DNA from: an uncultured Siphonobacter sp.
GTDB taxonomy: Bacteria > Bacteroidota > Bacteroidia > Cytophagales > Spirosomataceae
Direction of reading: 5' to 3'
DNA: 64,000 nucleotides
Assembly: GCA_913775095.1 (NCBI GenBank)
Contig: CAJYIW010000005.1
Coordinates: 62,001 to 126,000, forward strand
Made by a program: the position numbers and the translations under genes. Under the pieces are notes generated by a model. It made no database searches. It was given only the letters and a program-made list of their open reading frames with translations, and was not told the origin of the DNA. Shown here in pieces: positions 8,033 through 15,628 of this stretch; position 1 is the first letter of the stretch, and the number at the start of each line of letters is the position of its first letter.

Positions 8033-8788
8033 TTACCGTCGTGAAGTAGTAGCAACCGTTACGGGTGCATCTTCAACGTCCGCTAAAATCCGACCACAGT
8101 GTTCGCAAATGATGAGTTTTTTCTTCTCGCGAATGTCAGCCTGACGCTGGGGAGGCACCACGTTGAAACAACCGCTACAAGCCGCCCGGCGAACCGTAAC
8201 CACGGCCAGACCGTTCGAAGAGTTATCACGAATCCGCTGATAAGCAATGCGTAAACGTTCTTCTACTTTATCGGCCTGTTTGTCACGCTGATCGATCAGC
8301 TTTTTCTCATCTTCCTGACTTTCGTCCAGAATAACGTCCAGTTCTTTACGCTTGGCGTCCAGATCTTTTTTACGCTCTTCCAGAGCAGCCTGAGTACTGC
8401 GAATTTCTTCTTCTTTCAAACGTACTTTTTCGCTGGCTTCTGCCGTACGTTTGTCAGCCAGTTTCATTTCGAGTTCCTGAAATTCGATTTCCTTATTAAT
8501 GGCATCGAACTCCCGGTTGTTACGAACGTTGTTTTGCTGATCTTTATACTTCACGATCAATTTCTCAGCATCACGTTTGGCCTGACGGTATCCGTGAATT
8601 TCAGAATCGAGCGTATCGATGGTATCCTTGTGACGTTTGATACGGGTTTCTAATCCGATGATGTCGTCCTCAAGATCCCGAACTTCTTCAGGCAAATCCC
8701 CGCGAATCTTCTTGATTTCATCTAACTGAGAATCTATGGCCTGTAATTGGAGGAGAAAATCGAGTTTTTGAGCTACCGTTGCTTCCAT
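8033..8788 (-). CDS. Coiled-coil protein with C-terminal C4 zinc ribbon (CT398/DUF164 type)
   Basis: 251 residues. Residues ~5-185 form a long charged coiled coil (EVRDLEDDIIGLETRIKRHK, repeated heptads). The C-terminus holds two Cys pairs, CSGCFNVVPP and CEHCGRIL, about 30 residues apart, forming a C4 zinc ribbon. The architecture and the position beside nif3 match the CT398/HP0958 family; in Helicobacter the homologue HP0958 lies next to the Nif3-like HP0959. Suggested roles for the family include RNA or protein binding. It lies 90 bp downstream of nif3 and is followed by a terminator. Confidence 0.85.
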   Translation of the reverse strand: MEATVAQKLDFLLQLQAIDSQLDEIKKIRGDLPEEVRDLEDDIIGLETRIKRHKDTIDTLDSEIHGYRQAKRDAEKLIVKYKDQQNNVRNNREFDAINKEIEFQELEMKLADKRTAEASEKVRLKEEEIRSTQAALEERKKDLDAKRKELDVILDESQEDEKKLIDQRDKQADKVEERLRIAYQRIRDNSSNGLAVVTVRRAACSGCFNVVPPQRQADIREKKKLIICEHCGRILADVEDAPVTVATTSRR

Positions 8789-8878
8789 GAATGAGAGTTT
8801 CGAATCTATAGTTTCCAGTTTCTTGTTTAAAGCATTAAGCAGGTAATCTCACAACTTCAAACATCAAACTGTACAGCA

Positions 8879-9979
8879 CTACACGAAATAGTGAACCGGA
8901 TTGGTGTCAGTTTTAGACAAAAGTGTCGCAAAATTAGGAAAATTTTCCGTTAGAATCTCACTTAGAAGCTCTTTCGTGAAAACTTCACTTTCATAATGCC
9001 CAATATCGCAAATCACAAGCCGATTTTCGGCATCAAAAAACTCGTGATATTTGAAGTCCGCCGTGACGAAAACATCCGCTTGCTGACGTACCGCATCTTT
9101 TAGTAAAAAACTACCGGATCCACCACAAACAGCAACTTTTTGCACAGTTTGGTTCCGCAGAGGCGTATGTCGAATAACGTTTAGCTGCATCTGGTTTTTG
9201 AGATGATGCAGCCATTCGGTTTCGGAAAGGGCTTCGGGTAATACTCCAATGGCTCCGGAACCTACCTCCTGATTTTCATTTTCGAGCTGGTGCAGGTAAT
9301 ACGCCACTTCTTCGTAAGGATGGGCTTTCCGCAAAGTCCGCATTATACTTCCCTGTAAATAAGAAGGAAAAATGACTTCAATCCGACTTTCCTGCACTTC
9401 TTCCGTTTTTCCGGGCTGCCCGATGAAAGGCCGGGCCTGGGCACTGGGCAGGAAGGTACCCGTTCCCGGCGTTCGGAACGAACAGTTCTTATAATCACCG
9501 ATTTGTCCCGCTCCGGCGGCATACAAAGCCTCCAGCACCGGCATGGTGTAGGCTTCCGGAACGAACGCCGTCAGTTTAAATAAGGATTGTTGTTTGGGAG
9601 TGAGTACCTGAACCCGGGTTAAGCCTAGTTTTTCGGCAATTTTCCAGTTTACCCCGCCTTTCACGCTGTCCAGATTGGTATGAATGGCGTAAATGGCAAT
9701 GTCATTCTTAATGGCCTTGATTACCGTTTTTTCTACGTAATTTTTTCCATTCAGCTTTTTCAATCCCTTGAAAACAATGGGATGATGGGCAACGATCAGG
9801 TTACAATTCCGCTGGATGGCTTCTTCAACGATCTCTTCCGTACAATCCAGACTTACTAATATATTTTTCACTTCCTGCTGTGAATCACCCACGATTAATC
9901 CCGCATTATCGTAACTCTCCTGATAAGCGAGCGGGGCAATTTTTTCGAGTAACGTGGTTATGTCCTGTATAGTGCTCAT
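8879..9979 (-). CDS. Nif3-like dinuclear metal centre protein
   Basis: 366 residues, the long form of the NIF3/YbgI family with an inserted PII-like domain near residues 125-230. Metal-site motifs are VAHHPIVFKGLK and AIHTNLDSVKGGVN in the N-terminal part, and CGGSGSFLLKDA, TADFKYHEFFDAE and CDIGHYESE in the C-terminal part. Members form hexameric toroids with two metals per subunit; the biochemical role is unsettled (GTP cyclohydrolase I type 2 is a common database name). It lies 31 bp downstream of the DinB-family gene and upstream of the zinc-ribbon gene, so the three may be one operon. Confidence 0.92.
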   Translation of the reverse strand: MSTIQDITTLLEKIAPLAYQESYDNAGLIVGDSQQEVKNILVSLDCTEEIVEEAIQRNCNLIVAHHPIVFKGLKKLNGKNYVEKTVIKAIKNDIAIYAIHTNLDSVKGGVNWKIAEKLGLTRVQVLTPKQQSLFKLTAFVPEAYTMPVLEALYAAGAGQIGDYKNCSFRTPGTGTFLPSAQARPFIGQPGKTEEVQESRIEVIFPSYLQGSIMRTLRKAHPYEEVAYYLHQLENENQEVGSGAIGVLPEALSETEWLHHLKNQMQLNVIRHTPLRNQTVQKVAVCGGSGSFLLKDAVRQQADVFVTADFKYHEFFDAENRLVICDIGHYESEVFTKELLSEILTENFPNFATLLSKTDTNPVHYFV

Positions 9980-10010
9980 GTATAAGCGGTAAGGTTGGTT
10001 GATAAGGATC

Positions 10011-10535
10011 TCAAGCTAGTTTATAACGGTCGGCCAGCACGTTCAGATGATGACGTTCATGGCCGGCAATCATGGTAACCAAAGCTCGGGCTGATAACGG
10101 ATAGTGGCTGCAAACCCCCATCCGACGCTCGTCTGCTTCCGTGAATGTTTCGAACAGAGCCAGGTTACTTAATCGGGTCAGCCGATACAGGTTAATCAAA
10201 CGGTCAAGACTCAGGTGAGCAAAGGGATTTTTCTGCATGTACTCATCCTGATCAAAACCGGGCAAGGGTTGTTGCTCTCCCCGGGCTATACACAAAGCCC
10301 GATACGCAAAGATCCGCTCGGTATCAATCATATGCCCCAGCACTTCTTTCAGGCTCCATTTGCCTTCCGCATAGCGATAATCCCCACCGTCGGGAGCTGC
10401 AAGGGTTTCGTACAATCGTATTACTTTTTCGCTCTGCTCACGTAGAATTTCCAGTACATTTCCTTCCGTTATTAACTCAATATAACCGGCAGGAAGACCA
10501 GTAAGCGGGTATTCCGAAGAAGAAGGAACGTTCAT
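10011..10535 (-). CDS. DinB-family (DinB/YfiT four-helix) protein
   Basis: 174 residues of a four-helix bundle. EGKWSLKEVLGHMIDTERIFAYRAL provides the first conserved His and AGHERHHLNVL the closing histidines, the metal triad of DinB/YfiT-like proteins. Family members are metal-dependent thiol transferases or hydrolases; the substrate here is unknown. It is the first gene of a possible operon with nif3 and has a -7 element 22 bp upstream. Confidence 0.88.
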   Translation of the reverse strand: MNVPSSSEYPLTGLPAGYIELITEGNVLEILREQSEKVIRLYETLAAPDGGDYRYAEGKWSLKEVLGHMIDTERIFAYRALCIARGEQQPLPGFDQDEYMQKNPFAHLSLDRLINLYRLTRLSNLALFETFTEADERRMGVCSHYPLSARALVTMIAGHERHHLNVLADRYKLA

Positions 10536-10556
10536 AGGCTTTCAGATGATGAACCC

Positions 10557-10564
10557 CAAAGGTA
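10557..10564 (-). promoter_or_regulatory. -7 element for the DinB-family gene
   Basis: TACCTTTG on the minus strand, an exact TAnnTTTG match 22 bp upstream of the ATG. The rest of the 253-bp divergent gap shows no further clear signal. Confidence 0.55.
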
Positions 10565-10788
10565 CAAAAACCATAGGGCTTGTCCGGTAGTTTATCACGC
10601 TACTGTTCAGTTCTGTGAAAACCATTCCCCTCACTGGAACAGCTTCCAGATCAGATCAGGTATAAATTGCCTTGATTTTGTCGAATGTTGTTCGGAATGA
10701 TCTACAGTTCAGTAGAGGTATATTTTTTTACATGATCCCGGTGGCATAACGTGCCTTTAGATTTATAGATTCATGCACGTGTAGTATT

Positions 10789-11214
10789 ATGAATGAGAGT
10801 TTTGCACTTCATATTTTACTGGCAGACGATGATGTGGACGACCAGTTTCTCGTCCATGAAGCATTTTCGGAGATCAGTAAAAGTATACGATGGGAAAATG
10901 TTAATTCTGAGAATGAATTATTTAATCGTCTGGAATCCCCGGAAGTGTTACCCGATTTAGTCATACTTGATTGGAACCTCCGTCCAGGAGCTGGGGCCAG
11001 TATCGTCCAGTCCATCCGAAAACACCCGGTTTTCTGCTCATTACCCATTATTGTCATGAGTACCTCTTCCGTTAACGAAGATATTAAAAATGCTTACAAG
11101 GCAGGAGCCAATTCTTATATTGTTAAACCTTCCAGTTACGCTGATTTGGTAAAAACTTTCGAAAGCTTTTATGATTTCTGGGCTAGAATTGTCAAACTTC
11201 CCCCGCATCGTTAA
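10789..11214 (+). CDS. Stand-alone response-regulator receiver domain
   Basis: 141 residues forming one CheY-like receiver and no output domain. The acidic pocket is DDDVDD near residues 13-18, the phospho-acceptor is Asp61 in VILDWNL, the switch Ser/Thr is in VMSTSSV, and the Lys is in YIVKPSSYADL. This is the Rcp1-like type that shuttles phosphate from hybrid histidine kinases or phytochromes; no kinase is nearby, so its partner is unknown. Neighbouring genes give no functional link. Confidence 0.9.
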   Translation: MNESFALHILLADDDVDDQFLVHEAFSEISKSIRWENVNSENELFNRLESPEVLPDLVILDWNLRPGAGASIVQSIRKHPVFCSLPIIVMSTSSVNEDIKNAYKAGANSYIVKPSSYADLVKTFESFYDFWARIVKLPPHR

Positions 11215-11385
11215 AGTCATTTTAACGGGATTTTCTGCTGGAAAGTGAATTCATTAAACCTAAGTATTAACTACCATACAATACTCTATTGTTAGGACAC
11301 CTGTCAAAAAGGTTCCAATTCCAGCAAATCATCGAAGTTTTAGTACCACTCACCGAAAAGAAAAACGGACCTTTAATAAATACTA

Positions 11386-11393
11386 TACTTTTG
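11386..11393 (+). promoter_or_regulatory. -7 element of the candidate small-RNA locus
   Basis: TACTTTTG, exact TAnnTTTG. Transcription would start near 11400, at the first base of the 5' hairpin, and run to the terminator ending near 11524. Confidence 0.55.
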
Positions 11394-11431
11394 TACCTCA
11401 ATCAATTACATAACGACGGTTAGGATAATTG

Positions 11432-11476
11432 ATGCAAGAACAGTCAATGTTTGTTCATGGCGGTGGACTTACTTGA
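11432..11476 (+). CDS. Possible 14-codon peptide inside the small transcript
   Basis: The frame reads MQEQSMFVHGGGLT and stops with TGA before the terminator. The first two bases of its ATG are the last bases of the 8-bp 5' hairpin, so folding could limit translation. There is no convincing ribosome-binding site, which is normal in this phylum. A frame this short can occur by chance, so it is offered as a candidate only. Confidence 0.2.
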   Translation: MQEQSMFVHGGGLT

Positions 11477-11484
11477 CTTATAGC

Positions 11485-11524
11485 AAACCCATCCAGCTTT
11501 TTAAGCTCGATGGGTTTTTCTTTT
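11485..11524 (+). terminator. Terminator of the candidate small RNA
   Basis: Arms AAACCCATC (11485-11493) and GATGGGTTT (11509-11517) enclose an inner AGCTT/AAGCT helix and are followed by a T-rich tract. Confidence 0.8.
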
Positions 11525-11592
11525 TCACTTCATCGCTCCGTTAACACTTCTTGCAAAATTCAGGCGTTGACACTTGTCTCCCTAAGGGCTTA

Positions 11593-11613
11593 AACAGGAT
11601 TTCCAGTCCTGTT
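11593..11613. repeat. Isolated short palindrome, core GGATT-TCC-AGTCC
   Basis: A 9-bp stem with a 3-base loop (one G-T pair) shaped like the palindromes clustered at 39748-39899. It lies 61 bp before the GH105 gene and has no T-run on its 3' side, so it is not an obvious terminator. Confidence 0.4.
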
Positions 11614-11674
11614 AATAATACTCCCCCTTTACGTTAACAAACGGAATACTGGTTTCCTATCAAATCTCTAACCT

Positions 11675-13042
11675 ATGAAATTGGCAATACGATTGGCTGG
11701 TCTTACGGCAGTTTATATAGCGTCCGTAGCGAATCCATCTTTCGCTCAGCGGAATGAAACCAAAGCCACCGATGCAGATACCCCTCTGCATTTGCTTCAA
11801 CCCGACTATCCCGTTCCGTATGGCCTGGTTACCGTTGATCAAACGACTAAGGTTTTAAACCGAATCTATGACTATCTCACGGAGGTAACACCGGCTCAGC
11901 TGGTGGATAAACAAAGTGGTAAAGTCATAACTGATTATTCGAAAGTTGATGCTCATTCTACCTTCGCCAAAGCCGATTTTCGGCTCACCAGTTATGAATG
12001 GGGCGTAACCTATGCGGCCTTTCTACAGGCCAGTGAAGCGACGGGCGATGCCCGGTACAAAGCTTATACGGACGAGCGGCTCAAGTTTCTGGCTGAGATT
12101 GCTCCTCATTTTCAATCGCTGCTCGCCGCCGACCCCAAAAATCGACTCGCCATGCGATCCTTCCTGGCCCCCCACGCTCTTGACGACGGCGGAGCGGTAA
12201 CCGCGGCCATGATCAAATCCCTGAGGGGAGGAAACACAGCCCAGCTCCGGCCTCTGATTGATCATTTCGTGAATTACATTATGAAAAAAGAGTTTCGTCT
12301 GAGTGACGGAACCCTGGCCCGTAATCGCCCGCAAGCTAATTCCCTGTGGCTGGATGATTTATTCATGGGTGTTCCGGCCCTTGCTCAAATGGGTAAACTA
12401 ACGGGTAATAAAGCCTACTACGACGAAGCCGTCAAGCAGGTATTACAGTTTTCCAAACGCATGTTCAACTCCGAAAAGAACCTGTACATGCACGGCTGGG
12501 TGGAAGGCATGAGCACGCACCCACAGTTTCACTGGGCACGGGCCAATGGCTGGGCCATCCTCACGAAAGTAGAGTTACTGGAAGTATTACCCGAAAACCA
12601 TCCCCAGCGAGGCCGGATTCTTGAACTACTGCGGGCTCATGTCAAAGGACTCACCTCCTATCAGTCAGGCTCGGGTTTCTGGCACCAGCTCATTGACCGG
12701 AATGATTCCTATCTAGAAACCTCAGCCACGGCCATTTACACGTATTGCATAGCCCGGGCCATTAACAAAGGATGGATTGATAAACTGGCTTACGCACCTG
12801 CCTGCCTGTTAGCCTGGAATGCCGTTACCACCAAAGTAAATAACAAAGGCCAGGTGGAAGGCACCTGCGTAGGAACCGGCATGGGCTTTGAGCCAGCCTT
12901 TTATTACCATCGACCCATCAGTCCGTATGCGGCCCATGGATACGGTCCCGTGATTCTGGCCGCTTCCGAAGTGATTAATCTTCTGAAAAAGAATCAGTTC
13001 GAGATCAATGACAGTTCGGTTCAGTTGTTACTTAAAAAATAA
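11675..13042 (+). CDS. GH88/105 family unsaturated glucuronyl/rhamnogalacturonyl hydrolase, secreted
   Basis: 455 residues with a signal peptide (MKLAIRLAGLTAVYIASV to about residue 25). The (alpha/alpha)6-barrel body has LWLDDLFMGVPALAQMG, with the catalytic Asp of GH88/105, then FHWARANGW, SGFWHQLIDR and YLETSATA, matching YteR-type GH105. Such enzymes remove the terminal unsaturated uronic acid from pectin-lyase products by hydrating the double bond, here probably in the periplasm. No SusC/SusD, lyase or regulator lies nearby, so it stands apart from any polysaccharide utilisation locus in this window. Exact substrate is unknown. Confidence 0.88.
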   Translation: MKLAIRLAGLTAVYIASVANPSFAQRNETKATDADTPLHLLQPDYPVPYGLVTVDQTTKVLNRIYDYLTEVTPAQLVDKQSGKVITDYSKVDAHSTFAKADFRLTSYEWGVTYAAFLQASEATGDARYKAYTDERLKFLAEIAPHFQSLLAADPKNRLAMRSFLAPHALDDGGAVTAAMIKSLRGGNTAQLRPLIDHFVNYIMKKEFRLSDGTLARNRPQANSLWLDDLFMGVPALAQMGKLTGNKAYYDEAVKQVLQFSKRMFNSEKNLYMHGWVEGMSTHPQFHWARANGWAILTKVELLEVLPENHPQRGRILELLRAHVKGLTSYQSGSGFWHQLIDRNDSYLETSATAIYTYCIARAINKGWIDKLAYAPACLLAWNAVTTKVNNKGQVEGTCVGTGMGFEPAFYYHRPISPYAAHGYGPVILAASEVINLLKKNQFEINDSSVQLLLKK

Positions 13043-13065
13043 GATTCCCAATAAATGCCTTTAGA

Positions 13066-13105
13066 AAAGCCGATTAATAAGTATTAATACTTATTAATCG
13101 GCTTT
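13066..13105 (+). terminator. 40-bp perfect palindrome terminating the GH105 gene
   Basis: The two 20-base halves are exact reverse complements with no spacer, followed by a T-rich tract. It lies 23 bp past the GH105 stop and just before the next promoter. Confidence 0.8.
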
Positions 13106-13126
13106 ATTTTTCAGGAAGCAGGAAAT

Positions 13127-13134
13127 TACCTTTG
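13127..13134 (+). promoter_or_regulatory. -7 element for the HhH-protein gene
   Basis: TACCTTTG, exact TAnnTTTG, 23 bp before the ATG at 13158. Confidence 0.55.
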
Positions 13135-13157
13135 GAAGGTCCAAGCCTTACCTTCCA

Positions 13158-14123
13158 ATGAAACCTAACCTGAATCGCTGGATTCGTGATTATTTCGGAT
13201 TTAGTTCTTCCGAATCACGGGGATTTCTTGTATTACTGTCTCTCATTTTCCTGTTACTGCTAACCCCCTTCTTACTCGACTCTCTGCCCGATAAAATTCC
13301 GGAAACCAACGATACCCAAAAGCTTGATTCGATTGTGGCTCATCTGGAGATTTCCGCTCCTGCCTATGATTCTTATAAATCTTACGAAAAGAAAGAATCG
13401 TATGCTCCGGGTTCCGAACGAGAAAAACAGGTTGCGGTTCGCTTCTTTGCCTTTAATCCCAATACCATTTCAGCCGAGCAATGGCAGGAGTTAGGAGTAG
13501 CCCGCTGGATGGCCGAACGAATTCTGAAGTACCGGGCCAAAGGCGGTTCATTTCGCCGAAAAGAAGACTTACTTCGCATTTATGATTTCCCCAAAGACAC
13601 GTATCAAAAACTGGAACCTTACATCCAGTTACCAGAACCGGCGGAATCCAAAGCATTGCCCGCGTCCGCCGAAAGCCGTTTCAATCCTTCGACTCCTCCC
13701 CTAAGCACCCCCAAACGGGAACGTCTGACCGCCTTCGATCTCAACGAAGCTGACACAACTCAACTGAAAAAGATCTACGGAATTGGCTCGAAACTAGCCG
13801 TTAGAATCATAAAATTCCGGGATAATCTGGGCGGTTTCGTTCGCGAGGAACAAATCCGGGAAGTCTGGGGGCTGGACAGTACTGTCGTTCGGGAATTGTT
13901 GAAATATGGTCAGATTAACTCCCTGCACGCCGTTCGCAAACTAAGAATTAATGACATTAAAGCCGAAGATTTCCGACATCCTTACCTAAAGCCTTATGTC
14001 GCCAAAGCCATCATGGCCTATCGAAATCAGCACGGGGCCTTTCGTTCCGCTGCCGACCTGAAAGCGGTGAAATTACTGGATGAAGAAACCCTTAGAAAAT
14101 TAGAACCTTACCTGACTTACTAA
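13158..14123 (+). CDS. Membrane-anchored helix-hairpin-helix protein (ComEA-like)
   Basis: 321 residues. An N-terminal segment, WIRDYFGFSSSESRGF, leads into one membrane helix (residues ~22-42). Three or so HhH modules follow: ISAEQWQELGVARWMAERILKYR near 105-130, LNEADTTQLKKIYGIGSKLAVRIIKFRD near 195-222, and a third, partly degenerate one near the C-terminus (HPYLKPYVAKAIMAYRNQHG). ComEA binds DNA during natural uptake; this architecture, with a TM helix followed by several HhH pairs, is widespread in Bacteroidota, and its role in transformation is unproven. It is a single gene with its own promoter and terminator. Confidence 0.85.
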   Translation: MKPNLNRWIRDYFGFSSSESRGFLVLLSLIFLLLLTPFLLDSLPDKIPETNDTQKLDSIVAHLEISAPAYDSYKSYEKKESYAPGSEREKQVAVRFFAFNPNTISAEQWQELGVARWMAERILKYRAKGGSFRRKEDLLRIYDFPKDTYQKLEPYIQLPEPAESKALPASAESRFNPSTPPLSTPKRERLTAFDLNEADTTQLKKIYGIGSKLAVRIIKFRDNLGGFVREEQIREVWGLDSTVVRELLKYGQINSLHAVRKLRINDIKAEDFRHPYLKPYVAKAIMAYRNQHGAFRSAADLKAVKLLDEETLRKLEPYLTY

Positions 14124-14128
14124 AAACA

Positions 14129-14160
14129 ACGGAGAGACCACTGGGTAGTAGTCTCTCCGT
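14129..14160. terminator. Bidirectional terminator
   Basis: A 10-bp stem with arms ACGGAGAGAC and GTCTCTCCGT lies between the convergent HhH and LOG genes. Confidence 0.7.
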
Positions 14161-14182
14161 CATTAATTATTCTGCTGACCCG

Positions 14183-14995
14183 TTAAAAGTTTGGCTTCAG
14201 CATATACCGGGAATAAAACCGCTGAATAACTTCCACGGCCTCATCCGCCGTATCCACGACGTTAAACAGGTGTAAGTCATTCGGGTTAATGTAGCGATTG
14301 TCTTCACACATGGTGGTTTTCAGCCAGTCAATCAGTCCACTCCAGTAGGATCTACCCACCAGTACGATGGGGAAACGGCCAATTTTCTGGGTTTGAATCA
14401 ATGTTAATGATTCGAATAACTCATCCATGGTTCCAAAACCGCCGGGCAGGGCAATAAATCCCTGAGCGTATTTGACGAACATTACTTTTCGCACGAAGAA
14501 GAAATCGAAGTTAATGCTCTTATCGTGGTCAATGTAAATATTGGGTTGCTGTTCGAATGGTAACTTGATGTTCAGCCCAACGGACTTACCGCCGTTCTCT
14601 TTCGCACCTTTATTACCGGCTTCCATAATACCGGGTCCACCACCCGTAATGACTCCATAGCCCAGATTTACCAGCTTAGCGGCAATTTCTTCGGCCATTT
14701 TATAGTGAGGGTGGTCCGGGCTGGTTCGGGCAGACCCGAAGATCGACACGCAGGGGCCAATTTTAGCCAGACGGTCGAATCCTTCCACAAACTCGGCCAT
14801 TACTTTAAAAATAACCCAGGAGTCCGCACTTTTAATTTCGGCCCAGTCATGGTTTTCGAAAGCTTCGCGGATGCGGGCTTCATCTTCCATAACGGCGGGG
14901 TTCATCAGGGAAACGTCCGTCAGCGGACGCATATTTTCTGTATTTTCAGGCACCGGTGGCAGTCCGGTGGGCTTAATTCCATTAACTTCTGACAT
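14183..14995 (-). CDS. LOG-family (TIGR00730) nucleotide phosphoribohydrolase-like protein
   Basis: 270 residues. The Rossmann-like core has ITGGGPGIMEAGNKGAKE and PGGFGTMDELFE, the GGGxGxM and PGGxGTxxE signatures of LOG proteins, which cleave nucleoside 5'-monophosphates to base and ribose 5-phosphate. About 70 extra N-terminal residues precede the core, making it longer than plant LOG or YvdD and nearer the long bacterial versions. It is cytoplasmic and monocistronic, convergent with the HhH gene. The older lysine decarboxylase label for this family is wrong. Confidence 0.9.
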   Translation of the reverse strand: MSEVNGIKPTGLPPVPENTENMRPLTDVSLMNPAVMEDEARIREAFENHDWAEIKSADSWVIFKVMAEFVEGFDRLAKIGPCVSIFGSARTSPDHPHYKMAEEIAAKLVNLGYGVITGGGPGIMEAGNKGAKENGGKSVGLNIKLPFEQQPNIYIDHDKSINFDFFFVRKVMFVKYAQGFIALPGGFGTMDELFESLTLIQTQKIGRFPIVLVGRSYWSGLIDWLKTTMCEDNRYINPNDLHLFNVVDTADEAVEVIQRFYSRYMLKPNF

Positions 14996-15054
14996 AATCT
15001 ACTCGTTTACTTGAACATTTCTTGAACGATACAAGGGTTTTGATCGAAGGCCCG

Positions 15055-15062
15055 TACTTTTG
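15055..15062 (+). promoter_or_regulatory. -7 element for rpiB
   Basis: TACTTTTG, exact TAnnTTTG, 76 bp before the rpiB ATG. Confidence 0.5.
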
Positions 15063-15137
15063 TAAAAAACGGGAAGGATATAACGATGATCCGACGCGTA
15101 ATGTTGCAGTTTTTACTCAAACTTCCGAATATCTTCT

Positions 15138-15566
15138 ATGAAAATTGCTATTGGCTCCGACCACGCGGGTTTTGACTATAAAAAACGTCTCGCTGATTTC
15201 CTGAGCAAAGAGGGACATGAAGTAACGGATTTCGGGGCTTATTCAACCGACTCCGCTGATTATCCTGACTTTGCTCACCCCGTTGCTTCTTCCGTAGAAA
15301 ACGGTGAAGCTGATTTTGGGGTACTCTGCTGCGGCAGCGGTCAGGGAGTTGCCATTACGGCCAACAAACACCAGGGCGTTCGGGCCGCGTTGGTTTGGGA
15401 TCGTGATCTGGCGGAGTTATCCCGTCAGCATAACAATGCAAACGTCATTTGCATTCCCGCTCGCTTCATTGCCTACGAATTAGCGGAAGGATGTGTTACT
15501 AAATTTCTGGAAACCCAGTTCGAAGCGGGCCGGCATGCCACCCGTGTTGGGAAGATCAGCTGTTAA
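15138..15566 (+). CDS. rpiB: Ribose-5-phosphate isomerase B
   Basis: 142 residues, normal for RpiB. SDHAGFDYKKRL at the N-terminus carries the substrate His/Asp region, YPDFAHPVA follows, and GVLCCGSGQGVAITANKHQGVRAA holds the catalytic Cys and the anion-binding loop. The enzyme interconverts ribose 5-phosphate and ribulose 5-phosphate in the pentose phosphate pathway in the cytoplasm. It is a single gene with its own -7 element and a strong terminator. Confidence 0.95.
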   Translation: MKIAIGSDHAGFDYKKRLADFLSKEGHEVTDFGAYSTDSADYPDFAHPVASSVENGEADFGVLCCGSGQGVAITANKHQGVRAALVWDRDLAELSRQHNNANVICIPARFIAYELAEGCVTKFLETQFEAGRHATRVGKISC

Positions 15567-15579
15567 GGAATTACTTCCT

Positions 15580-15628
15580 AAAAAGACTCGGGCCGTTTCC
15601 TTCACAGGGAAACGGCCCGAGTCTTTTT
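15580..15628. terminator. Long bidirectional terminator, 21-bp stem
   Basis: Arms 15580-15600 and 15608-15628 pair perfectly around a 7-base loop. It separates rpiB from the convergent membrane-protein gene, whose stop codon overlaps its right edge. Confidence 0.85.

Larger units (their letters stand above)
11401..11524 (+). ncRNA. Candidate ~125-nt structured transcript
   Basis: This lies in a 460-bp gap between the receiver gene and GH105. It starts right after a -7 element and ends at a strong terminator. A perfect 8-bp stem pairs 11401-11408 with 11426-11433. A second possible helix pairs AGTCAA near 11441 with TTGACT near 11473. The terminator hairpin follows. Inside sits a 14-codon reading frame. 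It does not contain SRP, tmRNA or a known riboswitch signature that I recognise. It could be a regulatory RNA, a peptide mRNA or both. Bases 11215-11385 show nothing else. Confidence 0.4.

Noticed and set aside
11401-11524. SRP RNA, 6S RNA or tmRNA
   Set aside because: The conserved SRP GGAAG/AGCA loop, the long bulged 6S rod and the tRNA-like ends of tmRNA are all absent, and the length does not fit 6S or tmRNA.
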